The notes: generated from the letters alone by a model not told the origin. DNA of 64,000 bases from Myxococcus virescens (GCF_900101905.1 NZ_FNAJ01000014.1:159096-223095), one strand, 5' to 3'. Positions 7,992 through 17,447 are shown, counted from the stretch's first letter. Numbers and translations: made by a program.

Positions 7992-10900
7992 ATGCAGTCA
8001 CATCGCGCGGTCTGGAGCAGGCGCCTGATACTCGTGGGGAGCGTCATCCTCCTGTCATGCGGGAAGGAGGGATTGACGCCTCCGGGTGACGACGCGCTGG
8101 CCGCCGCACGAGGCCAGGCCCTGTCCCAGTGGAAGCAGGCCCCTTCCGCCCCCACCGCCCTGGCGCTGGCGCTGGCCTACTTCCCCGACCTTGAAACGGG
8201 TCCGGCCCCTTCGGCGCCCTCGTCCCGGCTGCTCGATGCGCAGCTCGGGAATGACGGAGGGCTGACGCTGACCACGCGCGGGCTGACCTTCCAGGTCCAG
8301 CCGGCGGCCGCCACCCCGGGCACACTCCACCGCGAGCGCTTCGCCGCGTTCCAGGGCGAGCGGCACCTCTGGTGGCCCGCGGGAAGCACGCAGACCACCC
8401 CACAGGGCTGGCGCACCTCGCGGGTCGAGGAGGCGTGGATTCTGGACGAGGTACCGGAGGCGCGCGGTGGCAAGCCAACGCACCGCGCCGAGTACACCGT
8501 CACGCTGCCGGCCTCCGTCCGGCGCATCCAGGACACGGGCGACTACCTCCAGTTCCTGGATGAAAGCGCGCGCCCCGTGCTCCGCTTCCATCCCGCCGTG
8601 GTGCGAGACGCCAACGGCCACTCGCGCGCGGGCAGCACGCGGCTCGCGGGTGGACGCATGAATCCGCGCACCCAGGTGTTCGACGTGGACGGCGCGCAGG
8701 TCCGCATCACGACCGAGGTCTCCCTCGCCGGGCTCACCGCGCCGCTCGTCGTCGACCCAGGCTGGTCCTCCACCGCTGCCATGGCGGAGGCCCGCGCTCA
8801 GCACGCCGGCCTCCTGCTCGGCACCGGCCAGTTGCTGGTCGTCGGCGGCGTCAACCGCCTGGGCTTCGTGGCTTCGTCCGAACGCTACGACCCCGACACC
8901 GACACCTGGAGCGCGGCGGCCGCCGCCGGGATTTTAGGCAACGTCACCATTTCCGCGCGCCTCTCCGACGGGCGTGCGCTCGTGCTGACGGACGGCTCCA
9001 CGTCGGGGCGCATCTACGACCCCGCGACGGACACCTGGTCGGCCACGGGCCCCATGGCCGCGCCCCGCCCCCTGGCCACCCTCACGCGGCTCGACTCCGG
9101 TCAATTCCTCATCGCGGGCGGCAACAATCTCGCGACCGCCGAACTGTACGACCCCGCGAGCAACACGTTCCTCCCCACCGGCAGCCTCCTGAGGGCCCGG
9201 AGCCGCCACACCGCCACGCTGCTGCCCGACGGCCGGGTGCTCGCGGTGAGCGGCTTCAACAACGAGGACCGCGAAGTCCCGGGCGCCGACCTCTACGCCC
9301 CGGCGGCGGGAACATGGACCGCCGCCGCGGCGCCCCTGGTCCCCAGGCACTACGCCACCGCCACCCTGCTTCCCAATGGCCGCGTGCTGCTCGCGGGTGG
9401 ACGCACCGCGACCGGTGTCACCACGCATGCGGAGCTCTACGACCCGGCGGCCAACACGTGGACGGCCACGGGCGCCCTGAACTTCCCGCGCAACGGCCAT
9501 ACCGCCTCACTGCTGCCCGACGGCCGGGTGCTCGTCATGGGCGGCGCCAACGCCGCGGGAGATGCCCAGCCGGTCTCCGAGCTCTACGACCCCGCCACCG
9601 GCACGTGGACCGCCACGGCCGCCATGGCGATTGGCCGGGAGAACAGCACGACGACCCTGCTCCCCTCCGGCAAGGTGCTCACCGCCGGAGGCTTCCACTC
9701 CAATCCGGCAACCACGTTCTACGCGGACACGGAGGTCTATGACCCTGGCGTCCAGGCCTGGGCCGCGGCGGGGACCCTGGGCGCTCCTCGCATTGACCCG
9801 CTGATGGCGCTGCTGCCCACGAACCGCGTCCTCGTGGCGGGTGGCCGTGACGGAGCGGGCACCGCGCTGGCGTCCGCCTCGCTGTATGACCGGGCGACGA
9901 ACGCCTGGTCCGCGGCCGCGGGCCTCTCCACCGCGCGAGCGGATGCCACGGCGACGACGCTGGCCTCGGGCGAGCTGCTCGTCGTGGGTGGCACGAACGC
10001 AGGCGGCACGCTGAACACGGCAGAGCGCTATACGCCGGCCACGAACACCTGGAGCCCCGCGGCGTCGCTCACCCGCGCGAGACACCTGCACACCGCGACG
10101 CGCCTGCCGGATGGTCGGGTGCTCGTCGTCGGTGGCCAGGACGGCGCGGACGTGCTCGCCTCCGCGGAGCTGTACGACCCGGGCACCCAGGCGTGGACCG
10201 CCGCGGCGTCCGCGGCCGGGGCGCGCACCGCGCACGCCGCCGCCCTGCTGCCCGATGGACGGGTGCTCATCGCGGGAGGACGTGACGCGGGTGGAGCAGC
10301 CCTCACGTCGGCGGAGGTGTACGACCCCGCCACCAACACCTGGGCGCCCATCGCCGGCCTCGCCCAGGGACGCGAGCGCTTCACGCTGACGCTGCTGTCC
10401 TCTGGAGAGCTCCTGGCGGCGGGCGGCGCCGCGGGAGGCGTGGCGCTCACCACCACGGAGCGGTACTCGGCCGTCGCGAACACCTGGACGCCAGACAGCC
10501 CGCTGACGCAAGCGCGCTGGCGCCACACCGCCACCCTGATGCCGTCCGGTACACTCCTGGTCGCCGGAGGCCTGAGCGCGCCAGACACCTACGTGGCCTC
10601 CGCCGAAACCTACGGAGCCCCGTCGCGGACCTGGACACCGGTCATCGCGCCCGACGTGCGGGGTGGGGCCGTTGCCGTTGCCTTGCCCACGGGCGAGGTC
10701 CTGCTCGCGGGTGGCACGGCCGCCACCACGGCCCAGCGCTACGAGGACGTCCTCGCGCTTCCCGCCTGGCGTCCGGTCGTCTCCGCGCCGGAGACGCTGT
10801 ACCAGACCTGCCCCACCGTCATCGAAGGCCAGGGCTTCCGGGGCATCTCGGGCGCGTCCAGCGGCAGCTACCTGGACTCGCCAACGGACTTCCCCCTGGT

Positions 10901-11942
10901 GCGCCTGCGCGCCGCCGAGGGAGGGCGGCTCTGGACGCTTCCCGCCACGGACATGTCCACCACGCGCGCGACGGTGCGGGTGCCCGCGGAGGCGCCGCCG
11001 GGCCCGTATGCCCTGTCTGTCTTCGCCAACGCCATTCCGGGTGGACGCATGGTGATGGTGCGCGCCAACACCGCGCCCACCGCGGACGCCGTGCGCATCG
11101 CCACGATGACCGGCGTCCCGCTGGACATCACGCTCACCGCGACCGACCCGGACGCGGACCAGACGTTGACGTGGACCATCGTCACGCCGCCCCAGCATGG
11201 AACGCTGAGCGGCACGCCGCCGAACCTCCAGTACACGCCCAACCCGGGCTACGTGGGCGCCGACAGCTTCACCTATCGCGTCAGTGACTGCGGCCTGGAC
11301 AGCAACGAGCCCTCGGTGGACATCGCGGTGGAGGCCACCCAGCCCCTGGCCATCACCTGCCCCGAGGACACCGTCATCGAGGCAACAGGGCCTGACGGCG
11401 CTCCAGGCAACTGGCCCCCCGCCACCGTGACGCCTGGAGCGGGCGGCCCCGCCACGCTCACCTATTCACCGGCGGAGGGCAGCACGCTGCCGCTGGGGAC
11501 CACGACCGTCACCGCCACCGCGGAGGACGCCTCTGGCACGCAAGTCACATGCACCTTCCAGGTCGAGGTGCGGGACACCACCCCGCCCGCGCTGACGTGC
11601 CCCGCCGACATCCGGACGACCTCCGATGATGCGTCGGGAACGACGGTGACCTTCGAGTTGCCCGAGGCCACGGACGGCGTCTCGACGCCCTCCGTCACGT
11701 CCTCGCCGGCGTCGGGGAGCACCTTCCGGCACGGCAACAACACCGTCACCGTCACCGCCACGGACGCCGCAGGCAATGAAGCCCGCTGCACGTTCCAGGT
11801 CACCGTCCAGGCAACGGTCGTCTCCATCGCCGGAGGCGGCTGCCAGGCCGCTGGCGGTGGCGCTGCCTCGTCGCTGGCCCTCCTGGTGGTTCTGGCATCG
11901 TGGAGCGGACTGCGTCGCCGCTCGCGTCACGCCTCGCACTGA
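7992..11942 (+). CDS. Kelch-repeat lipoprotein with Ig/HYR domains and MYXO-CTERM tail
   Basis: 1316 residues. The start is ATG 7992, preceded by GGAG at 7981, and gives a lipoprotein signal ending LLSC with the lipidated Cys at residue 23. From about residue 265 there are fourteen Kelch/galactose-oxidase-type repeats of pattern LLPDGRVLVxGG...YDPATNTW, enough for two beta-propellers. An Ig-like/cadherin-type domain (TPPQHGTLSGTPPNLQYTP) and two HYR domains (TCPEDTVIEATGPDG; LTCPADIRTTSDDAS) follow. The C-terminus has GGGCQAAGGG, a hydrophobic stretch and RRRS, a MYXO-CTERM tail. Having both a lipobox and a sorting tail would anchor both ends in the envelope. The role is probably adhesion or glycan recognition; no catalytic residues are evident. 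Probably co-transcribed with the OmpA-family gene 24 bp downstream. Confidence 0.85.
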   Translation: MQSHRAVWSRRLILVGSVILLSCGKEGLTPPGDDALAAARGQALSQWKQAPSAPTALALALAYFPDLETGPAPSAPSSRLLDAQLGNDGGLTLTTRGLTFQVQPAAATPGTLHRERFAAFQGERHLWWPAGSTQTTPQGWRTSRVEEAWILDEVPEARGGKPTHRAEYTVTLPASVRRIQDTGDYLQFLDESARPVLRFHPAVVRDANGHSRAGSTRLAGGRMNPRTQVFDVDGAQVRITTEVSLAGLTAPLVVDPGWSSTAAMAEARAQHAGLLLGTGQLLVVGGVNRLGFVASSERYDPDTDTWSAAAAAGILGNVTISARLSDGRALVLTDGSTSGRIYDPATDTWSATGPMAAPRPLATLTRLDSGQFLIAGGNNLATAELYDPASNTFLPTGSLLRARSRHTATLLPDGRVLAVSGFNNEDREVPGADLYAPAAGTWTAAAAPLVPRHYATATLLPNGRVLLAGGRTATGVTTHAELYDPAANTWTATGALNFPRNGHTASLLPDGRVLVMGGANAAGDAQPVSELYDPATGTWTATAAMAIGRENSTTTLLPSGKVLTAGGFHSNPATTFYADTEVYDPGVQAWAAAGTLGAPRIDPLMALLPTNRVLVAGGRDGAGTALASASLYDRATNAWSAAAGLSTARADATATTLASGELLVVGGTNAGGTLNTAERYTPATNTWSPAASLTRARHLHTATRLPDGRVLVVGGQDGADVLASAELYDPGTQAWTAAASAAGARTAHAAALLPDGRVLIAGGRDAGGAALTSAEVYDPATNTWAPIAGLAQGRERFTLTLLSSGELLAAGGAAGGVALTTTERYSAVANTWTPDSPLTQARWRHTATLMPSGTLLVAGGLSAPDTYVASAETYGAPSRTWTPVIAPDVRGGAVAVALPTGEVLLAGGTAATTAQRYEDVLALPAWRPVVSAPETLYQTCPTVIEGQGFRGISGASSGSYLDSPTDFPLVRLRAAEGGRLWTLPATDMSTTRATVRVPAEAPPGPYALSVFANAIPGGRMVMVRANTAPTADAVRIATMTGVPLDITLTATDPDADQTLTWTIVTPPQHGTLSGTPPNLQYTPNPGYVGADSFTYRVSDCGLDSNEPSVDIAVEATQPLAITCPEDTVIEATGPDGAPGNWPPATVTPGAGGPATLTYSPAEGSTLPLGTTTVTATAEDASGTQVTCTFQVEVRDTTPPALTCPADIRTTSDDASGTTVTFELPEATDGVSTPSVTSSPASGSTFRHGNNTVTVTATDAAGNEARCTFQVTVQATVVSIAGGGCQAAGGGAASSLALLVVLASWSGLRRRSRHASH

Positions 11943-11966
11943 CCCGTACGTCACCCTCTTTCGCGA

Positions 11967-13556
11967 ATGGACTTCACCTTGCGTACACAGGCTCGGAGCT
12001 GGGCGCTGGCCGCGCTCATCTCCTCAATCGCGCCCAATGCCCTGGCACAAAGCACCACGGGCGCGCTCGTCCCCATCGACCTGGAGCGGCTTCGCTTCAC
12101 CCCCGCCGCCACGGACTCGATGCTCGTGGACACAGGCCACGTGCTCCCCCAGGGCGCCTACCGGCTGATGCTCATGGCCGGGTATGAGCGCGGCATCCTC
12201 CTGCTCAAGGGCAGCGATGGCCAGGAGCGCTCCATCCTCGACTACCGCGTCTCCGGTTGGCTCGCGGGCGCCTGGTCTCCCACCGACCGACTGGAGCTGT
12301 CCGCGCGGCTGCCCGTCATCATCCACCAGGGCGGCAAAGGCGCGGACACGCTGGTCGGCATCTCCGCGCCGGACGCGTTCGGCCTCGGCACGCCAGAGCT
12401 GGGCGCCCGCTACGCGCTGCTGCGGCGCGAGGACGGCGCCCCCGTCTTCCTCAGCCTGGGCCTGGACGTGGGCACGCCCGGTGGCACCGCGGATGCCTTT
12501 GGCCGGCAACAGGGCTGGGCGGGCCTCCAGGTCGCGCCCCGGGTCGCGGTGAGCCGGGAGCTGGGCCCCGTCGTGCTCGGCGCCAGCGCGGGCGTGCGCA
12601 TCCGCTCCACGGAGAACGAACCCGGACGCGACTTCGGCACCGAGTTGGAGCAAGGCGTCGTCGTGTCCACGCGCGGCAAGGGCCTGCGCGGCGAAATCGC
12701 GCTGCAAGCCGCGGAGTCACTGGTGGAGCCGGACCTCGCGCTGGAGCTGTTGGGCGGCGTGCGGCTGCCCGTGGGCGGCGGCTTCGAGGCCTTCGCCATC
12801 GCCGGACATGGCTTCACGGACATCCCGGGCACGCCGTCCATCCGCGCGGCCGCGGGCATCGCCTGGGCCCATCAGCCGCCCGCCCGGGAAGACGTGTGCC
12901 GGAGCGGCCGGAGTCACACGCCGGAGCAGTGCCCCGCGCTGGATGACGACGGCGACACGGTTCCCAACGGACAGGACCGCTGCCCGCTCGAAGCCGGCCC
13001 GCCAGAGAACGACGGCTGCCCGGACACCGACGCGGATGGCGACGGCGTCGTGGACCGCGAGGACGCATGCCCGAACGAGGCGGGCGTCGCCGCCCACCGT
13101 GGCTGCCCTGAACCCAAGCAGGAGCCCACGCCACCGCCGCCCGCTCCCGAGCCCGCGCCCCAGGCGCCTGCTCCCGAGCCCCAGGCGCCCACCACCGAAG
13201 CGCCGGCGCGGCTGCCGACCGAGCACCACGTTCAGTTCCCGGTGGGTCAGTCGACGCTCTCCGACTCGGAGCGTCGGAACCTGGATGCCATCGCGGACTA
13301 CCTGAAGGCCAACCCGGGCGTGTCCCTGCGCATCGAAGGACACACGGACAACACCGGCCCCGAGGAGCTCAATCGCACACTGAGCCAGGACCGCGCGGAC
13401 GCAGTGCGGCAATATCTCATCCAGCAAGGTGTTGAGAGCTCGCGTCTGACTGCGAAGGGCTACGGCCCCGCCCAACCCATTGCGTCCAATGATACGCCCG
13501 AGGGACGGAGCGCCAACCGCCGCGTGGAGTTCATCACCAGCACTGCCGGTGAATGA
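11967..13556 (+). CDS. OmpA-family outer-membrane protein with thrombospondin type 3 repeats
   Basis: 529 residues. The signal peptide is cleaved after PNALA. Residues about 30-300 form a predicted beta-barrel. Next come calcium-binding TSP3-like repeats (DDDGDTVPNGQDRCPLEAG; DADGDGVVDREDACPNEAG), then a Pro/Ala/Glu-rich linker (PEPAPQAPAPEPQ). Last is an OmpA/MotB domain (about 420-525) with HTDNTGPEELNRTLSQDRA and GYGPAQPIASNDTPEGRSAN, which binds peptidoglycan diaminopimelate through the Asp and Arg of this signature. It anchors the outer membrane to the cell wall. It follows the Kelch lipoprotein by 24 bp; the pairing of a giant surface protein with a barrel protein suggests the barrel may help display or anchor it. 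Confidence 0.9.
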   Translation: MDFTLRTQARSWALAALISSIAPNALAQSTTGALVPIDLERLRFTPAATDSMLVDTGHVLPQGAYRLMLMAGYERGILLLKGSDGQERSILDYRVSGWLAGAWSPTDRLELSARLPVIIHQGGKGADTLVGISAPDAFGLGTPELGARYALLRREDGAPVFLSLGLDVGTPGGTADAFGRQQGWAGLQVAPRVAVSRELGPVVLGASAGVRIRSTENEPGRDFGTELEQGVVVSTRGKGLRGEIALQAAESLVEPDLALELLGGVRLPVGGGFEAFAIAGHGFTDIPGTPSIRAAAGIAWAHQPPAREDVCRSGRSHTPEQCPALDDDGDTVPNGQDRCPLEAGPPENDGCPDTDADGDGVVDREDACPNEAGVAAHRGCPEPKQEPTPPPPAPEPAPQAPAPEPQAPTTEAPARLPTEHHVQFPVGQSTLSDSERRNLDAIADYLKANPGVSLRIEGHTDNTGPEELNRTLSQDRADAVRQYLIQQGVESSRLTAKGYGPAQPIASNDTPEGRSANRRVEFITSTAGE

Positions 13557-13881
13557 AAACACGACTTATCGCGGAAGCCTAACGGCGCACGGATGGAGCT
13601 AAATCCGTGCGTCAGCAGGCAAGTCGAGACTTCACCTGGGAATCTCTCATACAAGAAACACCTGAATAAGATTTCAGCACCTGACGATAACGCCCCCCCT
13701 GAGCTCAACGAGGGGCGTGCTGGAGAACGTGGAGCTTGGCGGCTGACGTTCCAGAAAGTGACACGGCGGGTTCAGGCGCAATGCATGGACCCGCTGTGCC
13801 GCCTGAAACGCTCGCGTGCCGCATCCGTCAACCGGCGGGCCGGGTTGATTCGCTTTGCGTGACGGAGCATCGTCCGCGGCC
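13557..13881. other. Intergenic region, no supported gene
   Basis: 325 bp that are less GC-rich than the surroundings. A weak hairpin (CGCCCC at 13691-13696, GGGGCG at 13712-13717) could terminate the OmpA transcript. Short open frames here lack Shine-Dalgarno sequences and codon bias. Confidence 0.5.
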
Positions 13882-14307
13882 ATGAGTTCGAGCGAACAAC
13901 CTCAGACAGTCATGGCCCTGGCCGAAATCTTCGTTCCGCTGGCCGTGGGCATCATCCAGGGCATCCTGGTGATGAAGTTCGTCAAGCCGCTGCTCATGGA
14001 ACGGCTGGGCGGGCTCGCCGGCCTGGTCCGCTCCCGGGCCAACACCTTCTTCGGCATCGTCCAGATGTCCCTGCTCCTGGGCGTGGTGGCGGCCTGCAAC
14101 GGCGCCTACGCGCCGCAGACGCTCGCCTGGCTCCAGGAACGCGACATCCTCCCCTTCGAGCCCACGCTGCTCGTGCTGCGCATCTCCGTCATCCTGGCCT
14201 CCTATCTGATCGGCACCAACTTGGTCCATGTGGCCTCGGCCCTGTCGGACGACACGGAGTCAAACACGCTGGAGCCGCTGCCGCTCAACGACCGGCGCCA
14301 GCGGTGA
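13882..14307 (+). CDS. Small membrane protein, unknown function
   Basis: 141 residues with three hydrophobic segments: FVPLAVGIIQGILVMKF (about 15-35), VQMSLLLGVVAACNGAY (about 60-80) and LLVLRISVILASYLIGT (about 100-120). No recognised family. ATG 13882 was preferred to an upstream TTG; the ribosome-binding site is weak in both cases. The 3' end overlaps the convergent TetR gene by 23 bp. The protein is probably in the inner membrane. Nothing in the surroundings indicates a pathway. Confidence 0.6.
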   Translation: MSSSEQPQTVMALAEIFVPLAVGIIQGILVMKFVKPLLMERLGGLAGLVRSRANTFFGIVQMSLLLGVVAACNGAYAPQTLAWLQERDILPFEPTLLVLRISVILASYLIGTNLVHVASALSDDTESNTLEPLPLNDRRQR

Positions 14308-14872
14308 CGCGCTCGATGAGCGCGAGCATCGCCGCGCGGTAGGCCTTCGCATCGCCGCCGGTGCTGATGGCCAGGGCCGCGCGGTCGAAGGCGGCGGATA
14401 GCAGGCTGGCGAGCGCCGGCACCAGCGGCCCGTCTCCCAGCAAGGCGGCGAGCCCTTCTCGCAGCGAGCCCGCGGCGGAGGCCTCGTCGAGTGCCATCAT
14501 CTCCGCATGGCCGAACACCGCCGGCCCATCCACGAGGAGCAGGCGCGTGCGGCCCGGGACAGCCATCGCGTCGAGGTAGGCCAGGCTTCCAGCGATGAGC
14601 GCCTCCCGCGCGCCCAGAGCCGGCGGCGTCGCCTGGTCGATGGCCCTGCGCAGCTCAGCGAATTCCCGCTCGAGCACCGCCCGCAGCAGCGCCTGCTTGT
14701 CCTCGAAGTGGTGGTAGAGCGCCCCGCGCGTCACGGCGGCGGCGGCCACCACCTCCGGCGTCGACGTCTGCGCGTACCCCTTCTCCACGAACAGCGCCCG
14801 GCTCGCGCTCACGAGCGCCTGCCGCGTCGTCGCGCTGCGCTCATCGTTGCTTCTTCGCACCCTCGATTGCAT
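14285..14872 (-). CDS. TetR/AcrR family transcriptional regulator
   Basis: 195 residues. The HTH near residues 15-60 reads TRQALVSASRALFVEKGYAQ and VTRGALYHHFEDKQALLRAV, a typical TetR DNA-binding signature. The rest is the helical ligand-binding domain. The gene is divergent from a VOC-family gene whose start is about 56 bp away, and a palindrome with CATACA/TGTATG arms overlaps its own start codon. It probably represses both itself and the VOC gene. The inducing ligand is unknown. Confidence 0.9.
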   Translation of the reverse strand: MQSRVRRSNDERSATTRQALVSASRALFVEKGYAQTSTPEVVAAAAVTRGALYHHFEDKQALLRAVLEREFAELRRAIDQATPPALGAREALIAGSLAYLDAMAVPGRTRLLLVDGPAVFGHAEMMALDEASAAGSLREGLAALLGDGPLVPALASLLSAAFDRAALAISTGGDAKAYRAAMLALIERVTAGAGR

Positions 14873-14888
14873 ACATGCAGCCTGTATG
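14870..14888. promoter_or_regulatory. Probable TetR operator (CATACA-N7-TGTATG)
   Basis: Perfect 6-bp arms CATACA (14870-14875) and TGTATG (14883-14888) in the divergent promoter region between the TetR gene and the VOC gene. The repeat overlaps the TetR start codon. The same half-site appears at 7769, upstream of the other TetR gene. Confidence 0.6.
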
Positions 14889-14928
14889 TTACCTCAGCGA
14901 AAGACAAGCTCGAAGGAGAGCGGAGCCC

Positions 14929-15357
14929 ATGAAAATCACCAGTTACTACCCGGTCATCATGACGAACGACGTCGCAGGTACGGCGGCGTTCTACACGGCG
15001 CACTTCGGCTTCAGCCCGCGCTTCACCAGCGACTGGTACGTCCACCTCCAGTCGGACGATGCAGAGCATGTCGCGCTGGCCATCCTCGACGGCCGGCACG
15101 AAACGGTGCCGGCGGTGGCCCGGGGCACGGTGGCGGGGACCATCCTGAACTTCGAAGTGGAAGACCCGGACGCCGTCTACCGGGACCTGCAGGCGGCCGG
15201 CCTGCCCATCCACCTCCCGCTGAGGGACGAAGCCTTCGGCCAGCGGCACTTCATCACCGCGGACCCCAACGGGGTGCTCATCGATGTCATCAAGCCCATT
15301 CCGCCGAGCGAGGACTTCGCGAAGCAGTACGAGGCCAGCGCGCTTCCCGTCGGGTGA
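14929..15357 (+). CDS. VOC family (glyoxalase/bleomycin-resistance-like) protein
   Basis: 142 residues starting MKITSYYPVIMTNDVAGTAA, with the beta-alpha-beta-beta-beta pattern typical of the glyoxalase fold. FYTAHFGFSPRFTSDWYVHL is the first module and FGQRHFITADPNGVLIDVIK the second, with the usual DPNG turn before the metal-ligand strand. The start at ATG 14929 has GGAG upstream; an upstream ATG at 14875 lies inside the operator. Members bind a metal and either isomerise small thiol adducts or sequester antibiotics. It is divergent from, and probably controlled by, the adjacent TetR regulator. The substrate is unknown. Confidence 0.87.
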   Translation: MKITSYYPVIMTNDVAGTAAFYTAHFGFSPRFTSDWYVHLQSDDAEHVALAILDGRHETVPAVARGTVAGTILNFEVEDPDAVYRDLQAAGLPIHLPLRDEAFGQRHFITADPNGVLIDVIKPIPPSEDFAKQYEASALPVG

Positions 15358-16082
15358 CGGCCGGGGCCGGAAGCCGCCCGCGTAGAGGGGGCGGCCATTC
15401 TTGCCCACCGCCAGCAGCTCCTGGTCCGTGCCCAGCCGCAGGTTGTAGACGCGCATTTTGAGCCAATCGCTTTCACATCCCAGCCAAAGACTCTCAAAAT
15501 ACGCTCACGAACTCGCGCCAACCCGTTCCGCACGCGCCAGCGCCACCTCTTCGCGCTCAGGCGCCAAAGCCCATCCTGCTCGCCGGTGGTGGAGGAGACT
15601 TCACCGAAGCGGGGCCGAGCCATCGGCGTCCAGGTCCCCAAGGGCCTCGGCGTTCCCGTCCCCGCACCTGCCTGCTCGTCCCCCCAATCCTGTTCACGGA
15701 GGTGGGAGTGGCCGGGTTCGCCTTGACGAGTCGCACGACCTGACGGGTATGCCCCACGGCCAGCGGCATCCGCTTCGACCGGATGCTCACCGCCCGCATC
15801 GACGCAGGCCTGGACACCACGCGCGGCGGAGGGCGCCGTGCCACCTGAGGCCCCCGCTCCGCCATGCCGCAGGCACGCCAGACACGGAAAGGCTGTGTTT
15901 CACGCAACCTCATCCAATGACTTCTCACGCCCTGAGAACGCGGATTGTTTCTCGAATTCGCCGCACCTGAGCAACCCCGAAGCACCACACGGAGTATGAG
16001 ACACCGGCAAAATACGCCCCTCTGACTTCACCCTGAGCGCACTGGCGAATCTCATCGAAAAGACACACGCGATTGTTTATAG
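15358..16082. other. 725-bp stretch without a supported gene
   Basis: On the minus strand, 15358-15456 encodes a protein-like piece (MRVYNLRLGTDQELLAVGK...) that runs straight into antisense of the VOC gene. It may be the start of a decayed gene. The remainder shows no consistent codon bias on either strand and becomes AT-richer towards 16060, where a promoter for the next gene may lie. Confidence 0.4.
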
Positions 16083-16838
16083 ATGCGTGCACTTTTCGAC
16101 ACGGCTCCGGAGTCTTCACTGAAGCGCTCGCACACCCGGGAATTCCCCACGCACGTCCTGTACTGGCTCGCCGCTGGCTTCGCCCTGATTTACGTGGTGG
16201 CCGCGGCGTTTCTCTCGTTCGGCAAGATTTACCTGCTCCCGCAGGACTTCATCAAAGGGCTCCTCCGCTACAACTCCGCGCCCATCGTCCTGCTGGCGGG
16301 CATCCCCTGCGGCCTGTATTTCATCTTCTGGCGGGCCAGCGACTTGTTCGCATGGTTGGCCGCGCCGCCGAAGCTGGTGGTGGATGAAGAGTGCCTGCGC
16401 GCGGGTGACACGCGCATCGCCTGGCGGAACGTGAGCGCCATCATCACGGTGCAGAACCACGACCGGCTCATCCTGCGCCACCGCGGCGGCACCTACCGGC
16501 TGAGGCTGAACCTGTGGAGCGACGCGGACGAGCTGTACGCCCACGTAACGGACCATGTCGTCGATGCGCTGATTGACGGCGTGCACCGGCAGGTCAACGC
16601 CGGCAAGGCGGTGCAGTTCGGGCCCCTCACGCTCAGTGGCGCCGGGCTGACACACAAGAAGCGGCTGATGCGCTGGGACGACATCGAGAGCATCCGCTTC
16701 CAGGACGAGTTCGGCGACGGTGTCTCCACCCGCGAACTGATCATCGCCGCCCAGGGCAAGCCGCTCAAGATTGACGAGGCCCGCATCATCAACGCGCCCG
16801 TCCTCCTGGCCTACCTGTCGCAACGGCTGGCCACCTGA
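16083..16838 (+). CDS. Two-TM membrane protein with PH-like domain
   Basis: 251 residues. Two transmembrane helices occupy about 25-48 (HVLYWLAAGFALIYVVAAAF) and 65-90 (APIVLLAGIPCGLYFIFW). Two soluble beta-rich segments follow: PPKLVVDEECLRAGDTRIAW and FGPLTLSGAGLTHKKRLMRW, each with the 'default value, then Trp, then Ile/Val' rhythm of bacterial pleckstrin-homology-like domains. No enzymatic motif. The next gene, 28 bp downstream, has the same plan (two TM, then a PH-like domain), so the pair looks like a tandem duplication or an interacting pair. They probably sit in the inner membrane with the domain in the cytoplasm. Confidence 0.7.
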   Translation: MRALFDTAPESSLKRSHTREFPTHVLYWLAAGFALIYVVAAAFLSFGKIYLLPQDFIKGLLRYNSAPIVLLAGIPCGLYFIFWRASDLFAWLAAPPKLVVDEECLRAGDTRIAWRNVSAIITVQNHDRLILRHRGGTYRLRLNLWSDADELYAHVTDHVVDALIDGVHRQVNAGKAVQFGPLTLSGAGLTHKKRLMRWDDIESIRFQDEFGDGVSTRELIIAAQGKPLKIDEARIINAPVLLAYLSQRLAT

Positions 16839-16866
16839 CTCCCATTCCCCTCACAGGTCACACGTC

Positions 16867-17367
16867 ATGGAAATCTACAGTTCCTCGCAGAACAAGCAGA
16901 AGACGCTGAAGCCGCGCGAGGTCTACTACTCGCGCACGAAGCTCATCATCGGTGCAGTCATCTGGACGGTGGCCTCGGGCCTCTGTGGCATCCTCACCTT
17001 CCGGCTGGCGAACAGTCCCGGCGTGATGGCGCTCTGCGGGGCGGTCAACCTCTGCATGGTCTGGATGCTCTACAACTGCATCAGGCCGCTGGGCAACCTG
17101 GACAAGCCCGCGCTGATTATCGGTCGGGACGGCATCCGCTTCGAGGATGGCCTGCTGATTGAATGGGCCGACATGACCGAGAATATGTATTACAGCCAGT
17201 CCTACATGGGCATCCCCACGCTCAAGATGATTCAAATCAAGACCACGCTGGACAAGCCCAAGACGAAGAAGATGCGGGTGGCGGCGCTCGACATCGACAG
17301 CGACGAATACCTGGAGCTCTGCGATACCTACAGCAAGCGCGCGGCGCTGGCCCCCGCACGGGCGTAG
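16867..17367 (+). CDS. Two-TM membrane protein with PH-like domain (second copy)
   Basis: 166 residues starting MEIYSSSQNKQKTLKPREVY. TM helices are at about 28-48 (LIIGAVIWTVASGLCGILTF) and 52-72. The C-terminal half reads DKPALIIGRDGIRFEDGLLI then EWADMTENMYY, the PH-like strand pattern also seen in the preceding gene. ATG 16867 was chosen because upstream sequence is antisense-like and follows the previous stop directly. Together with the 251-aa gene it forms a probable two-gene operon. Function unknown; a role in membrane sensing is only a guess from topology. Confidence 0.7.
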   Translation: MEIYSSSQNKQKTLKPREVYYSRTKLIIGAVIWTVASGLCGILTFRLANSPGVMALCGAVNLCMVWMLYNCIRPLGNLDKPALIIGRDGIRFEDGLLIEWADMTENMYYSQSYMGIPTLKMIQIKTTLDKPKTKKMRVAALDIDSDEYLELCDTYSKRAALAPARA

Positions 17368-17420
17368 CCAGAAACCTGGCACCGCGCCGGCATGAAGGCT
17401 GGCACGGCGCCACGTCGGGA

Positions 17421-17447
17421 ACGCCCCTGGGGAGAGACCGGGGGCGT
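17421..17447. terminator. Hairpin after the PH-like gene pair
   Basis: ACGCCCC (17421-17427) pairs with GGGGCGT (17441-17447) across a 13-nt loop, between convergent genes. There is no T-run; the position supports a terminator. Confidence 0.45.

Noticed and set aside
9507..11198. 563-aa minus-strand frame opposite the Kelch gene
   Set aside because: Arises from the periodic Gly/Ala-rich Kelch coding repeats on the other strand. No independent evidence.
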